DNA from: Absidia repens
Lineage: Eukaryota; Mucoromycota; Mucoromycetes; Mucorales; Cunninghamellaceae
NCBI GenBank assembly: GCA_002105175.1
Contig: MCGE01000024.1
Span: 62,001-126,000 of the forward strand
DNA: 64,000 bases
Direction of reading: 5' to 3'
The notes beneath the pieces are model-generated. The model worked only from the letters and a program-made list of their open reading frames with translations. It ran no database searches and had not been told where the DNA came from. A program made the position numbers and the translations under genes. Every line of letters starts with the position of its first letter. The first letter of the stretch is position 1. This document shows positions 11,183-21,630 of the stretch, one piece after another.

Positions 11183-11335
11183 ATCCTCATCCTTCATTAA
11201 TGAGTAAACTTTTCTTTTTATTGAAACATCACTACACTTCTGCATCTCTAAACTAAAACCATTGCCTTATCCCTTGGAGTTCTGATGAAGGCATTCCGTG
11301 AAAAAAAAAGAAGAGGGAGATCGAAGAAAAGGGGG
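11183..11335 (+). repeat. Direct repeat, left copy (partner at about 12217-12367)
   Basis: Landmarks AAACTTTTCTTTTTATTGAA, CATCACTACACTTCTGCATC and GAAGAGGGAGATC occur here and again about 1,035 bp downstream, flanking the inverted-terminal-repeat element. Confidence 0.8.
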
Positions 11336-11337
11336 GG

Positions 11338-11550
11338 GGTTCCAGCTGTCTATCAAAAAAAAAAAAAGAGTTCCTGCTGTCAAAAAAAAAAAAAAAGAGT
11401 TCCAGCTGTCTATCAAAAAAAAAAAGGAGTTCCTGCTGTCAAAAAAAAAAAAAAAAAAAAGGTTCCAGCTGTCTATCAAAAAAAAAAAAAAAAAAAAAAG
11501 AGTTCCAGCTCTCAAAAAAAAGGGGGTTCCTGCTGTCTTAAAAAAAAAAA
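11338..11550 (+). repeat. A-tract tandem repeat, about 7 units
   Basis: The sequence GTTCCAGCTGTC(TATC) or GTTCCTGCTGTC alternates with runs of 8-21 A. Runs of this kind are prone to length error, and the ORFs read through them are artefacts. Confidence 0.9.
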
Positions 11551-12197
11551 GGATTGAAAGTCAAAATAGACACTCCATAGTAATTTGAATTCCAAATTAG
11601 TACACGGAGAATGGGTTTATCCGGCCAAGAGTGGTACCGATCGACGCGCAATTGTTTAGAGTATGTTACACATAAGTTTAAGATTCATCGGCCGACATTT
11701 TTCGTAAATCGAAAAATGGCTTAAATGACGATTGCAGAGCCTGATGACGATCTATTTGTGTTCCCTGTGTCGATCTGCGCACGGACGTTTGTTCCTGAAA
11801 TTTGGAACCCGTTCCGACATCTTTAATTTTTCAATAAATCTGAAATCAGTAAAAAAAAATAATGAAACCTGAATTGTCATGTTCTCATTTTCCAGAAATA
11901 ATGTCATAAATTTGTTAATTCAACTCGAATAACTTTAAAACTATATCAGAATATATAGTTTTACAAGCACTTTCGATTGGTGTAACTTACGTCTCTGTAT
12001 CTAAACTACGTACAAAGTTAGACATTTAAAGCCACTTCAATTTACGAAAAATGTCGGCCGATGAATCTTAAACTTATGTGTAACATACTCTAAACAATTG
12101 CACGTCGATCGGTACCACTCTCGGCCGGATAAACCCATTCTCCGTGTACTAATTTGGAATTCAAATTACTATGGAGTGTCTATTTTAACCTTGATCC
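11551..12197. mobile_element. Non-autonomous DNA-transposon-like element with about 155-bp terminal inverted repeats
   Basis: The left arm (11551-11710) and right arm (12040-12197) are near-perfect reverse complements. They share AAAATAGACACTCCATAG, TTCCAAATTAGTACACGGAG, GGTTTATCCGGCC and CATCGGCCGACATTTTTCG. Differences are isolated substitutions. The 330-bp interior is AT-rich with no transposase ORF. The ends sit in A-runs, so the target duplication cannot be defined. The superfamily is unknown. Confidence 0.85.
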
Positions 12198-12216
12198 AAA
12201 AAAAGGGGTATCCTCA

Positions 12217-12367
12217 TTCTTCAATCATGAATAAACTTTTCTTTTATTGAAACATCACTACACTTCTGCATCTCTAAACTAAAAACCCATCGCCTGATCT
12301 GTTGGAGATCTGATGAAGCCATCCCGTGAAAAAAAAGAAGAGGGAGATCCAAAGAAAGGGGGTTTCT
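12217..12367 (+). repeat. Direct repeat, right copy (partner at 11183-11335)
   Basis: Same landmarks as the left copy, with small substitutions (for example CCATCGCCTGATC versus CCATTGCCTTATC). Confidence 0.8.
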
Positions 12368-13524
12368 GCTACCTTTCAAAAAAAAAAAAGTTTACTCATC
12401 AGATTACACACAGCCTCAATTATCTTCATTTTCTTATAAAAAGATTTGACATTTTATCACTTAATTAAAAAACCATATCAATTGTATCACTTATTTACTT
12501 TTGTCCTTATTTTATAACAACCATTTCACAAGACCAATAAGGAGACTTAATAAAAAAAGCACCATGCATTAAAAGGTTGGTAAAAAAAAAAAAAAAAGAC
12601 ATCTTTTTGCGTGAGAGGTACAGTACCGAGATGGTGAGGAAAACTGGGTTGCATTCTTACATTTCAAGTCACCCGAATAGCAGGAGTTTGTATTTATCGG
12701 CACTTAAAGATGAGGGCACAGTTACAATATGTAAATTAACTGAGATATAGTTAGTCTTCAATAAACCAATGATGCATTCATGATATTAGTGGTACTGACG
12801 AAGTACTATAAACAGATCATTCGTGATATTGGTGCAGCAAGCAAAGAAAACGGAAGGAATAAACTGTGAAATAACGTATATAAAGAAAAAAATAAAAAAA
12901 ATAAAAAGTAGAAAATAAAAAGTGGGACGGTTAGAATTAAGTGAGATTCTTGTATATGGTTTTTATTAATAAAAATGTCACTCTTTATATACTATATCTT
13001 ATGTTTCATTAGAAATAGATATTACATGGGTTTATTGTTATTATTATTTTTTATCATGATCATTATTTTTATTATGATCGTATGATGTTCTGATATTAGG
13101 TGTATGATGATATGATTGATGTTATTGCAAGGGTATTTTATTTTCTTTTATTCTATTTTATGGGACCTAATGATTTCATGAAGTGAATCATTATTTTCTT
13201 TTCTTCTATCACAATGTTGCGTGATTATTTATTTTTATCATGCAGTGTTCCTAATCGGAATTTCAATTTCTTCAGGAACAGCTTTTATTTTTATGCCATC
13301 ATTTTTCATGATGCGACATAAACAAATGACTTATGTGCACCTGTGAAAATAAAAGTTCGGAATACTATAAACAGATCGTTCGTGATCCAGCTAAATATTA
13401 TTAAAAACGTGTCGATTCATGCAAACAAAATTCACTCCCAGCTTTCATGCTCTGTCGATGATATTTTCCTTTGTGAGCAAATGATGTCGTTATCAATATT
13501 GTGAAACTTTTGAATAATTCTTTA
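12368..13524. other. AT-rich spacer in the repeat desert
   Basis: The stretch contains short A-runs, AATAAA motifs and a block at about 12470-12500 that resembles the LTR-like segment CCATATCAATTGTATCACTT also found near 9750. I see no gene. Confidence 0.5.
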
Positions 13525-13720
13525 TGTAATATTTGATAAAATGAGAAGACGTTATAAAAAGTAAGTGATATAACAGATATGGTCTTTATTGAACAAAATG
13601 AGGAAAGGTTTCTATAATAAAATGAGGAAAAGGAAGGCTGTGCTAGTTGTGGCTGTGGATGTGGTCGAAGAATGGGTAATTTGAGGCTATGGGAAGTTGG
13701 TTGTCTGTAGATATAAGTGT
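13525..13720 (+). mobile_element. Truncated LTR, same family as the two solo LTRs
   Basis: It starts TGTAATATTTGATAAAATGA and matches the 14413 LTR through GAAGGCTGTGCTAGTTGTGG and GTTGTCTGTAGATATAAGTG. It then diverges at about 13715, so the far end is lost and no target duplication can be checked. Confidence 0.8.
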
Positions 13721-13979
13721 ACAGTATATATGAAAAGATACAGTACGTATATGGTAGATGGAATGAAAGGTGAATGTGTTAGTATACAGCAGAGTCGACT
13801 TTTTTTTTTGTCAATCATAGGATCTCATACTCAAGTGGAAGTGTGGGAACAGACTATTCTAAGTGGAGATCCTCTTGTGCTTCTGTGCACAAAATAGTCC
13901 TTCCCTGTTCCGGAAACCAGACATGTGCTGATGGAGTAGGATATTCTATTTCTGTCTAGCACTCTTTCTGGCATCCCTT

Positions 13980-15020
13980 TTTCTCACTGCTTTTGATTCG
14001 TTGTGGAGCTGGTTTTAGGATTAGTCTAGAAGGGTTTCAGAAAAGCGTTGACGGCTTTCACTTGATTCCAGAATCTTGGGGCTTTTTCTTTTCATCAATA
14101 AAACATAGAGTACAGTGCCTTTGGTTCCAAATAACATGTCTTTGTTTTGAAAAATGTGTGTTTGCTTCAATGCTGTGTGTTTAAACTTTATTAGCAGTTT
14201 GCAGATCCCTAAGTTTGCTTCAATGATGTGTGTTTCAAGGTCATTAGAAGTTTGCAGATCCCTTTTGGAGATCCATTTTTCTTGTAGAGTAGCACCTCAC
14301 TCTACTTTTAGATTTTCTTTTATTTAGTATAGTCTTTACTATCATGATTCAATAAAATTTTTTTTATTTTGCAAGGAACATTGGGTGACAAAGCTATTCT
14401 ACTGTGGTAGACTGTAATATTTGATAGAAATAATAAGAAGACGTTATAAAAATAAGTGATATAACAGATATGGTTTTTATTGAATAAAATGAGGAAGGGT
14501 TTTTATAATAAAATGGGGAAAAAGAAGGCTGTGCTAGTTGTGGCTGTGGATATGGTCGAAGAATGGTAATTTGAGGCTATGGAAAGTTGGTTATCTGTAG
14601 ATATAAGTATATATGCCTAAGTAGTGGATACTCGAGGCTGTGTTTTATACCTGTATAGGAATGACAAGTGTGATAGTGTGGGAAATGATTAGTGACAGAT
14701 GACAAATACGACATAGACTAATCTGCATACTAATGTACATACTATTATACTGTGGAAATCTGTTCTACATACTATTCTTGTTTGGTAGTCTATCCCTATA
14801 CTATGGTGATCTATTTTCCAAACCAATTTTGTACGGTGAATGCTTCTACATGCTATAATGTTGTAAGAAATACTGAAGCATAGCGGCTTGTTATTATGGC
14901 TGTAGGCTTTCCCGACTTTGTTTTGGCTTTGTTAACGGCCCTCCCAGATTTTTCTGTGACGGGATGGAAAATCAAAGACCGCCCCGCCTGAATTTATTTT
15001 TCATGCGGCATCCCCCATTT

Positions 15021-15051
<31 letters not shown>

Positions 15052-15065
15052 CTTTCTCTTTCTTT

Positions 15066-15121
<56 letters not shown>

Positions 15122-15130
15122 CAATCATTT
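13980..15130 (+). repeat. Family B repeat unit, copy B5 (interrupted by a solo LTR)
   Basis: A degenerate core lies at about 14025-14080, followed by AATAAA motifs and the GACAAAGCTATTCTACTGTG block. That block is interrupted at 14413-14713 by the LTR. The unit resumes at 14714 and runs through GATCTATTTTCCAAACCAAT to a pyrimidine tract and long T-run (15067-15116). With the insertion removed, the distance from this core to the next is about 820 bp, as between B2 and B3. Confidence 0.7.
14413..14713 (-). mobile_element. Solo LTR (301 bp) with TSD TAGAC
   Basis: The element begins TGTAATATTT and ends AATACGACA (5'-TGT...ACA-3'). It is flanked by TAGAC at 14408-14412 and again at 14714-14718. 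It is the inverse of the copy at 15574-15873, and strand is given relative to that copy. The inverted family B copy at 10670-10700 shows the uninterrupted host sequence CTGTGGTAGACTAATCTGC, confirming the insertion point and duplication. No internal retrotransposon domain is present, so this is a recombined solo LTR. It contains AATAAA signals. Confidence 0.92.
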
Positions 15131-15245
15131 TCTGTTAGGACTAGTTTAGAAGGGTTTTAGAAAAGGGATTACAAGGTGCATGGGGAAACCCTTTTAATTT
15201 GATTCTAGGATGTTGAAGAATGGCTTGATTAGCTTGGTATGTCTC

Positions 15246-15365
15246 TTTTCTTCAATAAAACATGTCTGCTTCAATAAAACTTGACTTTGCTTCAATAAAC
15301 CTTGTCTCTGCTTCAATAAAACCTGTCTTGCTTTAAAAGATGTGTGTTTGCTTCACTGATGTGTG
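15246..15365 (+). repeat. Array of about 21-bp units each carrying AATAAA
   Basis: Four consecutive units of the type TGCTTCAATAAAACNTGTCTT are followed by two degenerate ones (CTTTAAAAGATGTG, CTTCACTGATGTG). The same array with fewer intact units occurs at 7268-7365, 8545-8600, 9358-9400 and 16705-16790. Confidence 0.85.
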
Positions 15366-15573
15366 TGTAAAACTTCATTAGGATTTGGAGATCCCCTTTA
15401 GAGATCCCTTTTTTTTTATTTGACATCTTTCCTTCTACTCCATTCATCAAGACTAGCACCTCTCTCAACTACTATTAGCGGCCCCTATTTTTACATCTTC
15501 TTTCCTTTTAGTATAGTATTGACTACAGTATCATGATTCAATAAAAGCTTTTTTATTTTGCAATGAACAATGG

Positions 15574-15873
15574 TGTCGTATTTGTCATCTGTCACTAATC
15601 ATTTCCCACACTTTCACACTTGTCATTCCTATACAGGTATAAGACACAGCCTCGAGTATCCACTACTTGGGCATATATACTTATATCTACAGATAACCAA
15701 CTTCCCATAGCCTCAAATTACCATTCTTCGACCATATCCACAGCCACAACTAGCACAGCCTTCTTTTTCCCATTTTATTATAAAAACCCTTCCTCATTTT
15801 ATTCAATAAAAGCCATATCTGTTATATTACTTATTTCTTATAACGTCTTCTTATTATTTTATCAAATATTACA
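15574..15873 (+). mobile_element. Solo LTR (300 bp) with TSD AATGG
   Basis: It begins TGTCGTATTTGTCATC and ends AAATATTACA. It is flanked by AATGG at 15569-15573 and 15874-15878. Removing the 300 bp and one AATGG restores the family B sequence GAACAATGG...ATGGCAAAGC seen intact at about 8820 and 7552. It is the inverted relative of the 14413 copy. An AATAAA lies in its second half. No gag/pol remnant is nearby. Confidence 0.93.
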
Positions 15874-16139
15874 AATGGGATGGCAAAGCTATTCTATTGT
15901 GGTAGGCTATTTTACATACTATTCTATTGCGGTAGGCTATTCTACATATTATTCTTTTATTGGTTTAAAAAGCCTAAAGCGATATTACTACTTTTGGCAG
16001 GCTCCATGGTCGAGATATTCTTGATTTATTGGATTTCTAGGGGGGGTGGCGGGCAGTTTAAGGGGGATATTGGAAGAAACAAAGGTAAGATGGTGAGGAG
16101 GCCAAGGGAATTTTGATGTCCAAGTAAAAATGTGTGTTT

Positions 16140-17110
16140 GAATGGCGGGTCATGGCTATAGCGTAGAGGCAGTCATTATGACTGTAGGCTTTTAGCTGTG
16201 AGCTTACAGGCGTAAACTTTAGATCATTGTGCAATTAATTGTATGAGACATGGGTGGTTGGTATGGTGACAAAAAATGATTGTATAATATTTCTAAAGAT
16301 GCATGGAAAATTTGAAGTTGAACGGTTTTGTAGTTCGTTTTGTATAAAGCGAAGAAGAAAATATTGCACGTTAACTCGATTTTGCAGGCTGTAGAGCCAG
16401 ATGGGTTGACGTACCTCTAGATTTTATTGGCAGTGTGTGAATTCAACCGCCGCCGCCAGCCTGCATTGTTTGTCGGGAAAAAAAAGGGGAGGGCACCGAG
16501 AAAAAAAAAATAGAAATCAGCGGGAATGAGCCAACATCTGTTCACTGTTTTGGGCTCGTTGCGGACCTGGTGGCCTTGGCTTTCTGTTAGAACTAGTTTA
16601 GAAGGATTTTAGAAAAGGGAATGCAAGAAACATGGGGAAACCCTTTCATTTTGGTTCTAGGATCTTGGGGAAATGTCTTGATTAGCTTAGTACATGTATA
16701 TATCTCTTTTCTTCAATAAAGCATATCTCTGCTTCAATAAAACTTGTCTTTGTTTGAAAAAAAAAAAATGTGTATTTGCTTCAATGATGTGCGTTTAGAC
16801 TTCATTATAAGTTTGGAGATCCCTTTTAGAGATCCCTTTTTGATTGTACATCGTTCCTTCTTCTACACCATTCATCTAGACTAGCACATCTCTCAACAAC
16901 TATTAGCGGCCCCTATAATACTGACTATCATGATTCAATAAAAAGTTTTTCACTTTGCAATGAACAATGGATAACAAAGCTATTATACTGTGATAGGCTA
17001 TTCGACAGACTGTTCTATTGGAGTAGATTATTTTACATACTATTCTATTGCGGTAGACTATTCTAAAGACAATTCTATTGCAGTAGACTATTCTACAGAC
17101 TTGATGCAGC
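16140..17110 (+). repeat. Family B repeat unit, copy B7 (long form)
   Basis: This is the direct partner of 8030-8900, displaced by about 8.1 kb. It has the same order: ATGACTGTAGGCTTTTAGCT, GCATGGAAAATTTGAAGTTG, CAACCGCCGCCGCC, ATGAGCCAACATCTGTTCAC, core at about 16590, AATAAA 20-mers, GAACAATGGATAACAAAGC. It ends with four CTATTCTATTGCGGTAGA-like short repeats (16985-17105). Differences from B2 include a 30-bp insertion near 16410. Confidence 0.75.
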
Positions 17111-17700
17111 TTATTTCACTTCCTATTACATATCGTAGCAGCTTAGTATTAGTTATAGTTTTCCTTATCTGTATACCAATATATTTCACTATACCTCAAT
17201 TGAATAAACAAAAACTGATTACTTACAATATATACTACAGTCTGATCGTGTGTGCCTGATGGGTTTTATTATTATTATTCTTTTATTGGTTTGGAAAATC
17301 TACTGTATAGAGGTGAGCATTTTATGGAATGCTTAACAATGTTGAACCGTGGTCATGTCAACTTTGATAGACTCTTCATCATCATTTTCTTTTTGTTCTT
17401 CAATGACCATTTCATCACGTACTTGGGAGTGAGTCATATTGTGCTATGTCGAAGAAATAATGATTGTCAACGGATTTAGTGCAGTTTTCATCCTACACTA
17501 GTCTGCCATACAATAGCATAAGAATATCCTTGTATCACACCCCGCGAAGAATAATTTTTTGACTTGAGAATACATACATTTTGGGAAAATTGAAACTGTT
17601 CTTAATGTGAGGACCTACTTAACCGATTTTGATAAAACTCTGCCTATTCGACAAGACAAACTAATCATACGAAAGGCAATATCATATGAAAAAAAAAGAC
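17111..17700. other. Spacer between repeat families B and A
   Basis: This is AT-rich sequence. One short ORF (17252-17479) shows no recognisable domain. I see nothing supportable. Confidence 0.45.
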
Positions 17701-19110
17701 GAGACATGTTTTATTTAGATGCAGATATAAACAAAAATTGTCTAATGTTAATAATATGACAAATATCTAAATATGAGATAATTAAAGATGTGTGGGGGGC
17801 GTATCTTGTAGATTAATCATATTGTCAGATAAGCCTGTCCAATCCAAGAGGGTGAGCTATTCTACTGTACAGTGAAGGATGTGGTAAACTAAACTACGTA
17901 AACCGAATTACTCTATGATGGATCCAAAGGCATCTCAAAGATAATAGAGTAACCATGCTGCCAATGTTGAATGGTGATTATCACTGTTTCATGAGGGGAA
18001 CCGCCATGCTGATGATGCTAAAAGGTGTTCGTTGATGTCAAATAAAAATATCGCCTGACGAAAAGACCAAAGGCATATTTGAAATTCCGCTAACATGAAT
18101 TATTATTTACTCCTTTTTTTTCCACCCCACTCTCTCTCTTTCTTTCAACTTTTTTTTTCTTCGCCATTCAGCTTCTTTAGGGCTCTATTGGACTTATATT
18201 AGTGTCAGGACTAGTTTAGAGGGGGTTTCAGCTCAGGGATTACAAGATGCATGGGGAAACCCTTTCATTTTGTATTCAGAATTTTGGACCACCATTAGTT
18301 GGCCTTTTGAAGCCTTCATTAATATAGTGTTAGCTTTTATCTATACCTGAATAAAAATATGTCTCTCTTTATTTGTTTCATTGAAATATGTCCCATGTAT
18401 CTTTCTCATGTTTTGTGGAACAAATCCCTTTATTACTACCATCACCCCTTTTGATTAATATTCATCAATGTTATACTTCCATAAAAGATATGACTCTAAC
18501 CTTCTCAAGCCTTGTAATATATATTAGTTTTCATTGTACAGCCGTTTTTTAGAGTGCTGTTAACCATTGTTCAAACCTCACATATTCTTCCTCATGCATT
18601 TTATAATAGATCATTCTATTAGATCCCGTGTCACACAGAACGTTTCGTTTGTAGTTTTAGTACTCTGTGTGCCTGAATAAAATCTGCCTTTTATTAAACA
18701 TACTCTGATCCAGATAATAAGCAATGCTGGTGTTGTAGCTGTTCTATGGATGTCCTACTAAACACTTGCTTTATAATTCACTCACTATGACTATTTCACC
18801 CCCAAAACTACCTTAGATCATTTTACTATTAAATATAGCCTCTCGATCAAACATATGATTGAATATATATCATGCAGCGCGTGTAACCACGATAATCGAA
18901 CATTTTGTATTGCTTTATAGGCTATATGTCTACTTGCTATATTTATTACATCCTAGTTGAGGCCTAGTGACCGGCTTAGATAGAAAACGTCGTCGCATTC
19001 CTACGCTACTATCCATATCAATCAATCTAACCATACCTCTATCATAACCTTCACTAGACTGAAGATACTGTATGTGTCCAGCTCATTATTTATGATTTTA
19101 TTTTTCCTTC
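17701..19110 (+). repeat. Family A dispersed repeat, copy A3 (best preserved with A6)
   Basis: The left end, GAGACATGTTTTATTTAGAT (17701), is the approximate inverse of the segment ending ATACCTGAATAAAAATATGTC at 18345-18365, giving terminal inverted repeats of about 28 bp around a 668-bp unit. The unit contains a GTGAGCTATTCTACTGTACA block, a pyrimidine tract (18110-18165) and the core at 18207-18270 with a hairpin GGGGTTTC/GAAACCC. Sequence shared with other copies continues a further 750 bp, ending near CTAGACTGAAGATACTG at about 19060. Confidence 0.8.
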
Positions 19111-19496
19111 TTTTTTTTTTTTTTTTTTTTTTTTTTTTGTATTTGGGTTCCATAAATGAAAGGAAGCCCAACAACTAAAACTGATTGAGTGCAAGGCCCC
19201 ACCTATCAATTACAAAATGGCAACGGGATGAAATGTCATCAAACACACTTCAATAACCTTCTTCCTGACATCTAGCAGATTACTTTTGAATAGACTGCAT
19301 TATGCATATAAATAAAAATTTGAAGACATGCTAATGATACGAATACAATAAAAAACTTTATTCAAAAAAATAATATAAAAACGATAATCAATACAATTGG
19401 AGACGAAATACAAGTAAACTAGACAAGACAATAAAATAATAACATGGTACTAATAATAATACTAAGGGATATAAATAGAGACAAAGGGTAATAAAA
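19111..19496. other. 3' flank of the minus-strand membrane-protein gene
   Basis: The stretch holds a T-run at 19112-19138 and AT-rich sequence with a TTTATT (reverse AATAAA) near 19357, plausibly the polyadenylation signal of the neighbouring minus gene. No other feature is visible. Confidence 0.5.
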
Positions 19497-21114
19497 CTAT
19501 ATGTACGCATAAGGTTTTTCTGATAGCGGGGACGATTGATAAGTACTACTTGATGCAGCCAAAGGAGATTTTGAGATGGAAGTTGCACCAGGCGAGTCAA
19601 CCAAATAATCTTCAGTTGGTGTTGGTGATGAAGTCGACCTGTTGTTGTCATCACTGTAGCGGAATGGGTTGGATGATGAAGAGAACGTGCTATACTGGCT
19701 GACTTCGGAGAGTGTGCTGTCACGATGATGATTGTTGTTACTTCCACTGCCTGGGAAATATAGTTTTTTGTTGGACACCGTTGCAGTTGATATGGCCGGA
19801 GAGGAAGAGATGACAGTGTTGGTCACTACATGGCCCTGGTGAAGGATTTTACTTTCGTTGTTTTCATTGTATAGCGTAATGCTGGGTGCATCCATTGACG
19901 ATGACGATGGTGATGGTGACGGTGAATGATGATTGTGTTTGAAAAGTGGTGCATGTAAAACGGTGGTCGAGGAGTCGCGCATTTCGGTTTGTGTGGGTGA
20001 TTGTGTGTCAGATGCTAACTGGGTTGGATTATTTGTAGAGTACGGTGAGGATGTCGTTGGTGATGATACTGTTGCTTCAGAGGTAGCGATTGGATCAGGA
20101 TATTGAATAAATGGAGGTTTTGCTAGACCTTGATGGGAGTTGTCATACATAATTCCATCTTGCTGCTGCTGGTGATTATCTTGGGTAGCATAACTTGCTC
20201 GCATTTGTGAGAAGGCCTGAGTCAAATAGTTGTATTTCGATAACCGAGCACCATTGGCGGAAGCTTGACTGACGACCCGATTGTTGTTTGTTCGTTCGGT
20301 TGGTGCATGTTCAGGAGCGTTATATTGCTTGATGCTATAGAGTTTATCAACGGTTGCTGTGATATTTTCGGATGGCGCTGTTGGTGTAAAATGGTTTTGA
20401 TACGGATTCACGTGGAGGTGTGTAGGAGAGAGAGCATCAGATGGCGAGGAGGTAGAGCCAAAGGCATTCTGGGGTGAATTGAAAGAGTAGGTGCTTTGTT
20501 GGTCAAAGGAGCGATCGATGGCTGTCATTTGTGTTTGTTGATGGTGGAGATTGTGATGCTGTTGGAAACCTGTGTTGTCGAGTACCATACTAGGTGTGAT
20601 GCCTCGTCCACGTTTGAATGTTTTTTGTTTCTTCTTGCGGTGATACACAATACACCCAACTAAACAGAGTAACACCAATACCCCACCTGCTGCACCACCA
20701 ATTATCGCGCCTAATTGTGTGTTGGTCAATCCGTCGTCTGCTTTGCCGGTTGTTGTTGGGGATGATGGTTGTGATATTGGTTGTGACGATGATGGTAAAA
20801 TATTGTTTGCTGAGTCCGATGGTGATGGAGATATTATTGATTCTGTTGTAGTTGGTAAATTGTTGGAAGTGGGTAAAGGTGAAGTTGCTGCAGCTGTTGG
20901 TGTTTCCCCAAAAAGCTTTGAATAATCACCTGTCAGAATGGCTGTTCCGCCAGTAGATAAAACCATAACAGATCCTGAAGCAGATTTCGTGTTATCTATA
21001 TAGAAATGGAATTAATAATAGTAATAATAATAATAAAAGTGAATCAGTATATATAAATAGTAAGTGTATGTGATATATTTCTGTACCTGAAGCTTTGCCT
21101 GTAGCTGACGCCAT
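19497..21114 (-). CDS. Ser/Thr-rich single-pass membrane protein, unknown function
   Basis: Two coding exons on the minus strand are 21114-21087 (encoding MASATGKAS plus one base) and 20995-19497. They give 508 aa with matching phase across a GT-AG intron. The N-terminal 100 residues are rich in Ser, Thr and Pro. One hydrophobic segment follows at about residues 104-127 (LGAIIGGAAGGVLVLLCLVG), with a basic stop-transfer sequence YHRKKKQK. The remaining 380 residues are low-complexity, rich in Ser, Asn, Gln and Pro, and likely cytoplasmic. This layout resembles fungal Mid2/Wsc-type wall sensors, and the glycine-rich helix fits that class. However, I see no signal peptide or WSC domain, so the topology and function are inference. 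A possible 5'-UTR intron ends at TTTCTTTATAG just upstream. Confidence 0.7.
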
Positions 21115-21630
21115 TATGTAGTTGGAGAAAGTATGGAAGTCGATAAAAAGCTATAAAGAAATAAAGTGTTAGTTATCTACTTGTTTATTTATTCATTCAT
21201 GAAAGGATGATTACCGAATATCAAAATGTGTAAAACAAAGAAGTAAGTGAAAGAGAAAGAAAAAAAAAAAAACTATGGCCATCCAATTATTCCTCAATTA
21301 AAGATTTTGTTGCACATTGTTAAAACGCCGCTTGGTGTAACAAGTGTAACGAAGAACCATTTACCACCTTTACCTGTTTGGTTAAGTGGCTATTTGTGAA
21401 TTTAAGAACATATCAAGGAAGTCCAGCAACCATTTGAAACGAGATTTGATTTTCCTTAAAACTTATATAAGCAGCATCAAGTCTTAATGTGAGTGGAAAC
21501 CATATTTTATTTATCCTTCATTGATGATCGTTTCACTCACCCTCAGTCCAAGATTTTGTGTGCTTTTTTTTTTTTTTTGACTTTTGAAATCCAGCTTTTC
21601 TCTTTTTTTTTTTTCTTTATTTATTTGAAC
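21115..21630. promoter_or_regulatory. Divergent upstream region of the membrane-protein and SWIM genes
   Basis: These 516 bp separate two divergent starts. The region includes an A-run (21260-21272), T-runs close to the SWIM start, and AACGCCGCTTGG at about 21324, a one-base variant of the AACACCGCT motif noted elsewhere. The promoter assignment is positional only. Confidence 0.4.

Larger units (their letters stand above)
15131..16030 (+). repeat. Family B repeat unit, copy B6 (interrupted by a solo LTR)
   Basis: A well-kept core lies at 15137-15200 (GGACTAGTTTAGAAGGG, GATTACAAGGTGCATGGGG). It is followed by the AATAAA 21-mer array, GGAGATCCC repeats, CTATTAGCGGCCCC, and GCAATGAACAATGG, where the LTR at 15574 is inserted. 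Beyond the LTR the unit resumes with GATGGCAAAGCTATTC. Confidence 0.75.

Noticed and set aside
11267..11588. Lys-rich and Phe-rich ORFs over the A-tract array
   Set aside because: They arise from homopolymer runs read in all frames.
8030..17000. A full-length LTR retrotransposon with the 870-bp direct repeats as LTRs
   Set aside because: There is no reverse transcriptase, integrase or gag coding sequence in the 8 kb between them, and the copies lack TG...CA ends with a matching duplication.
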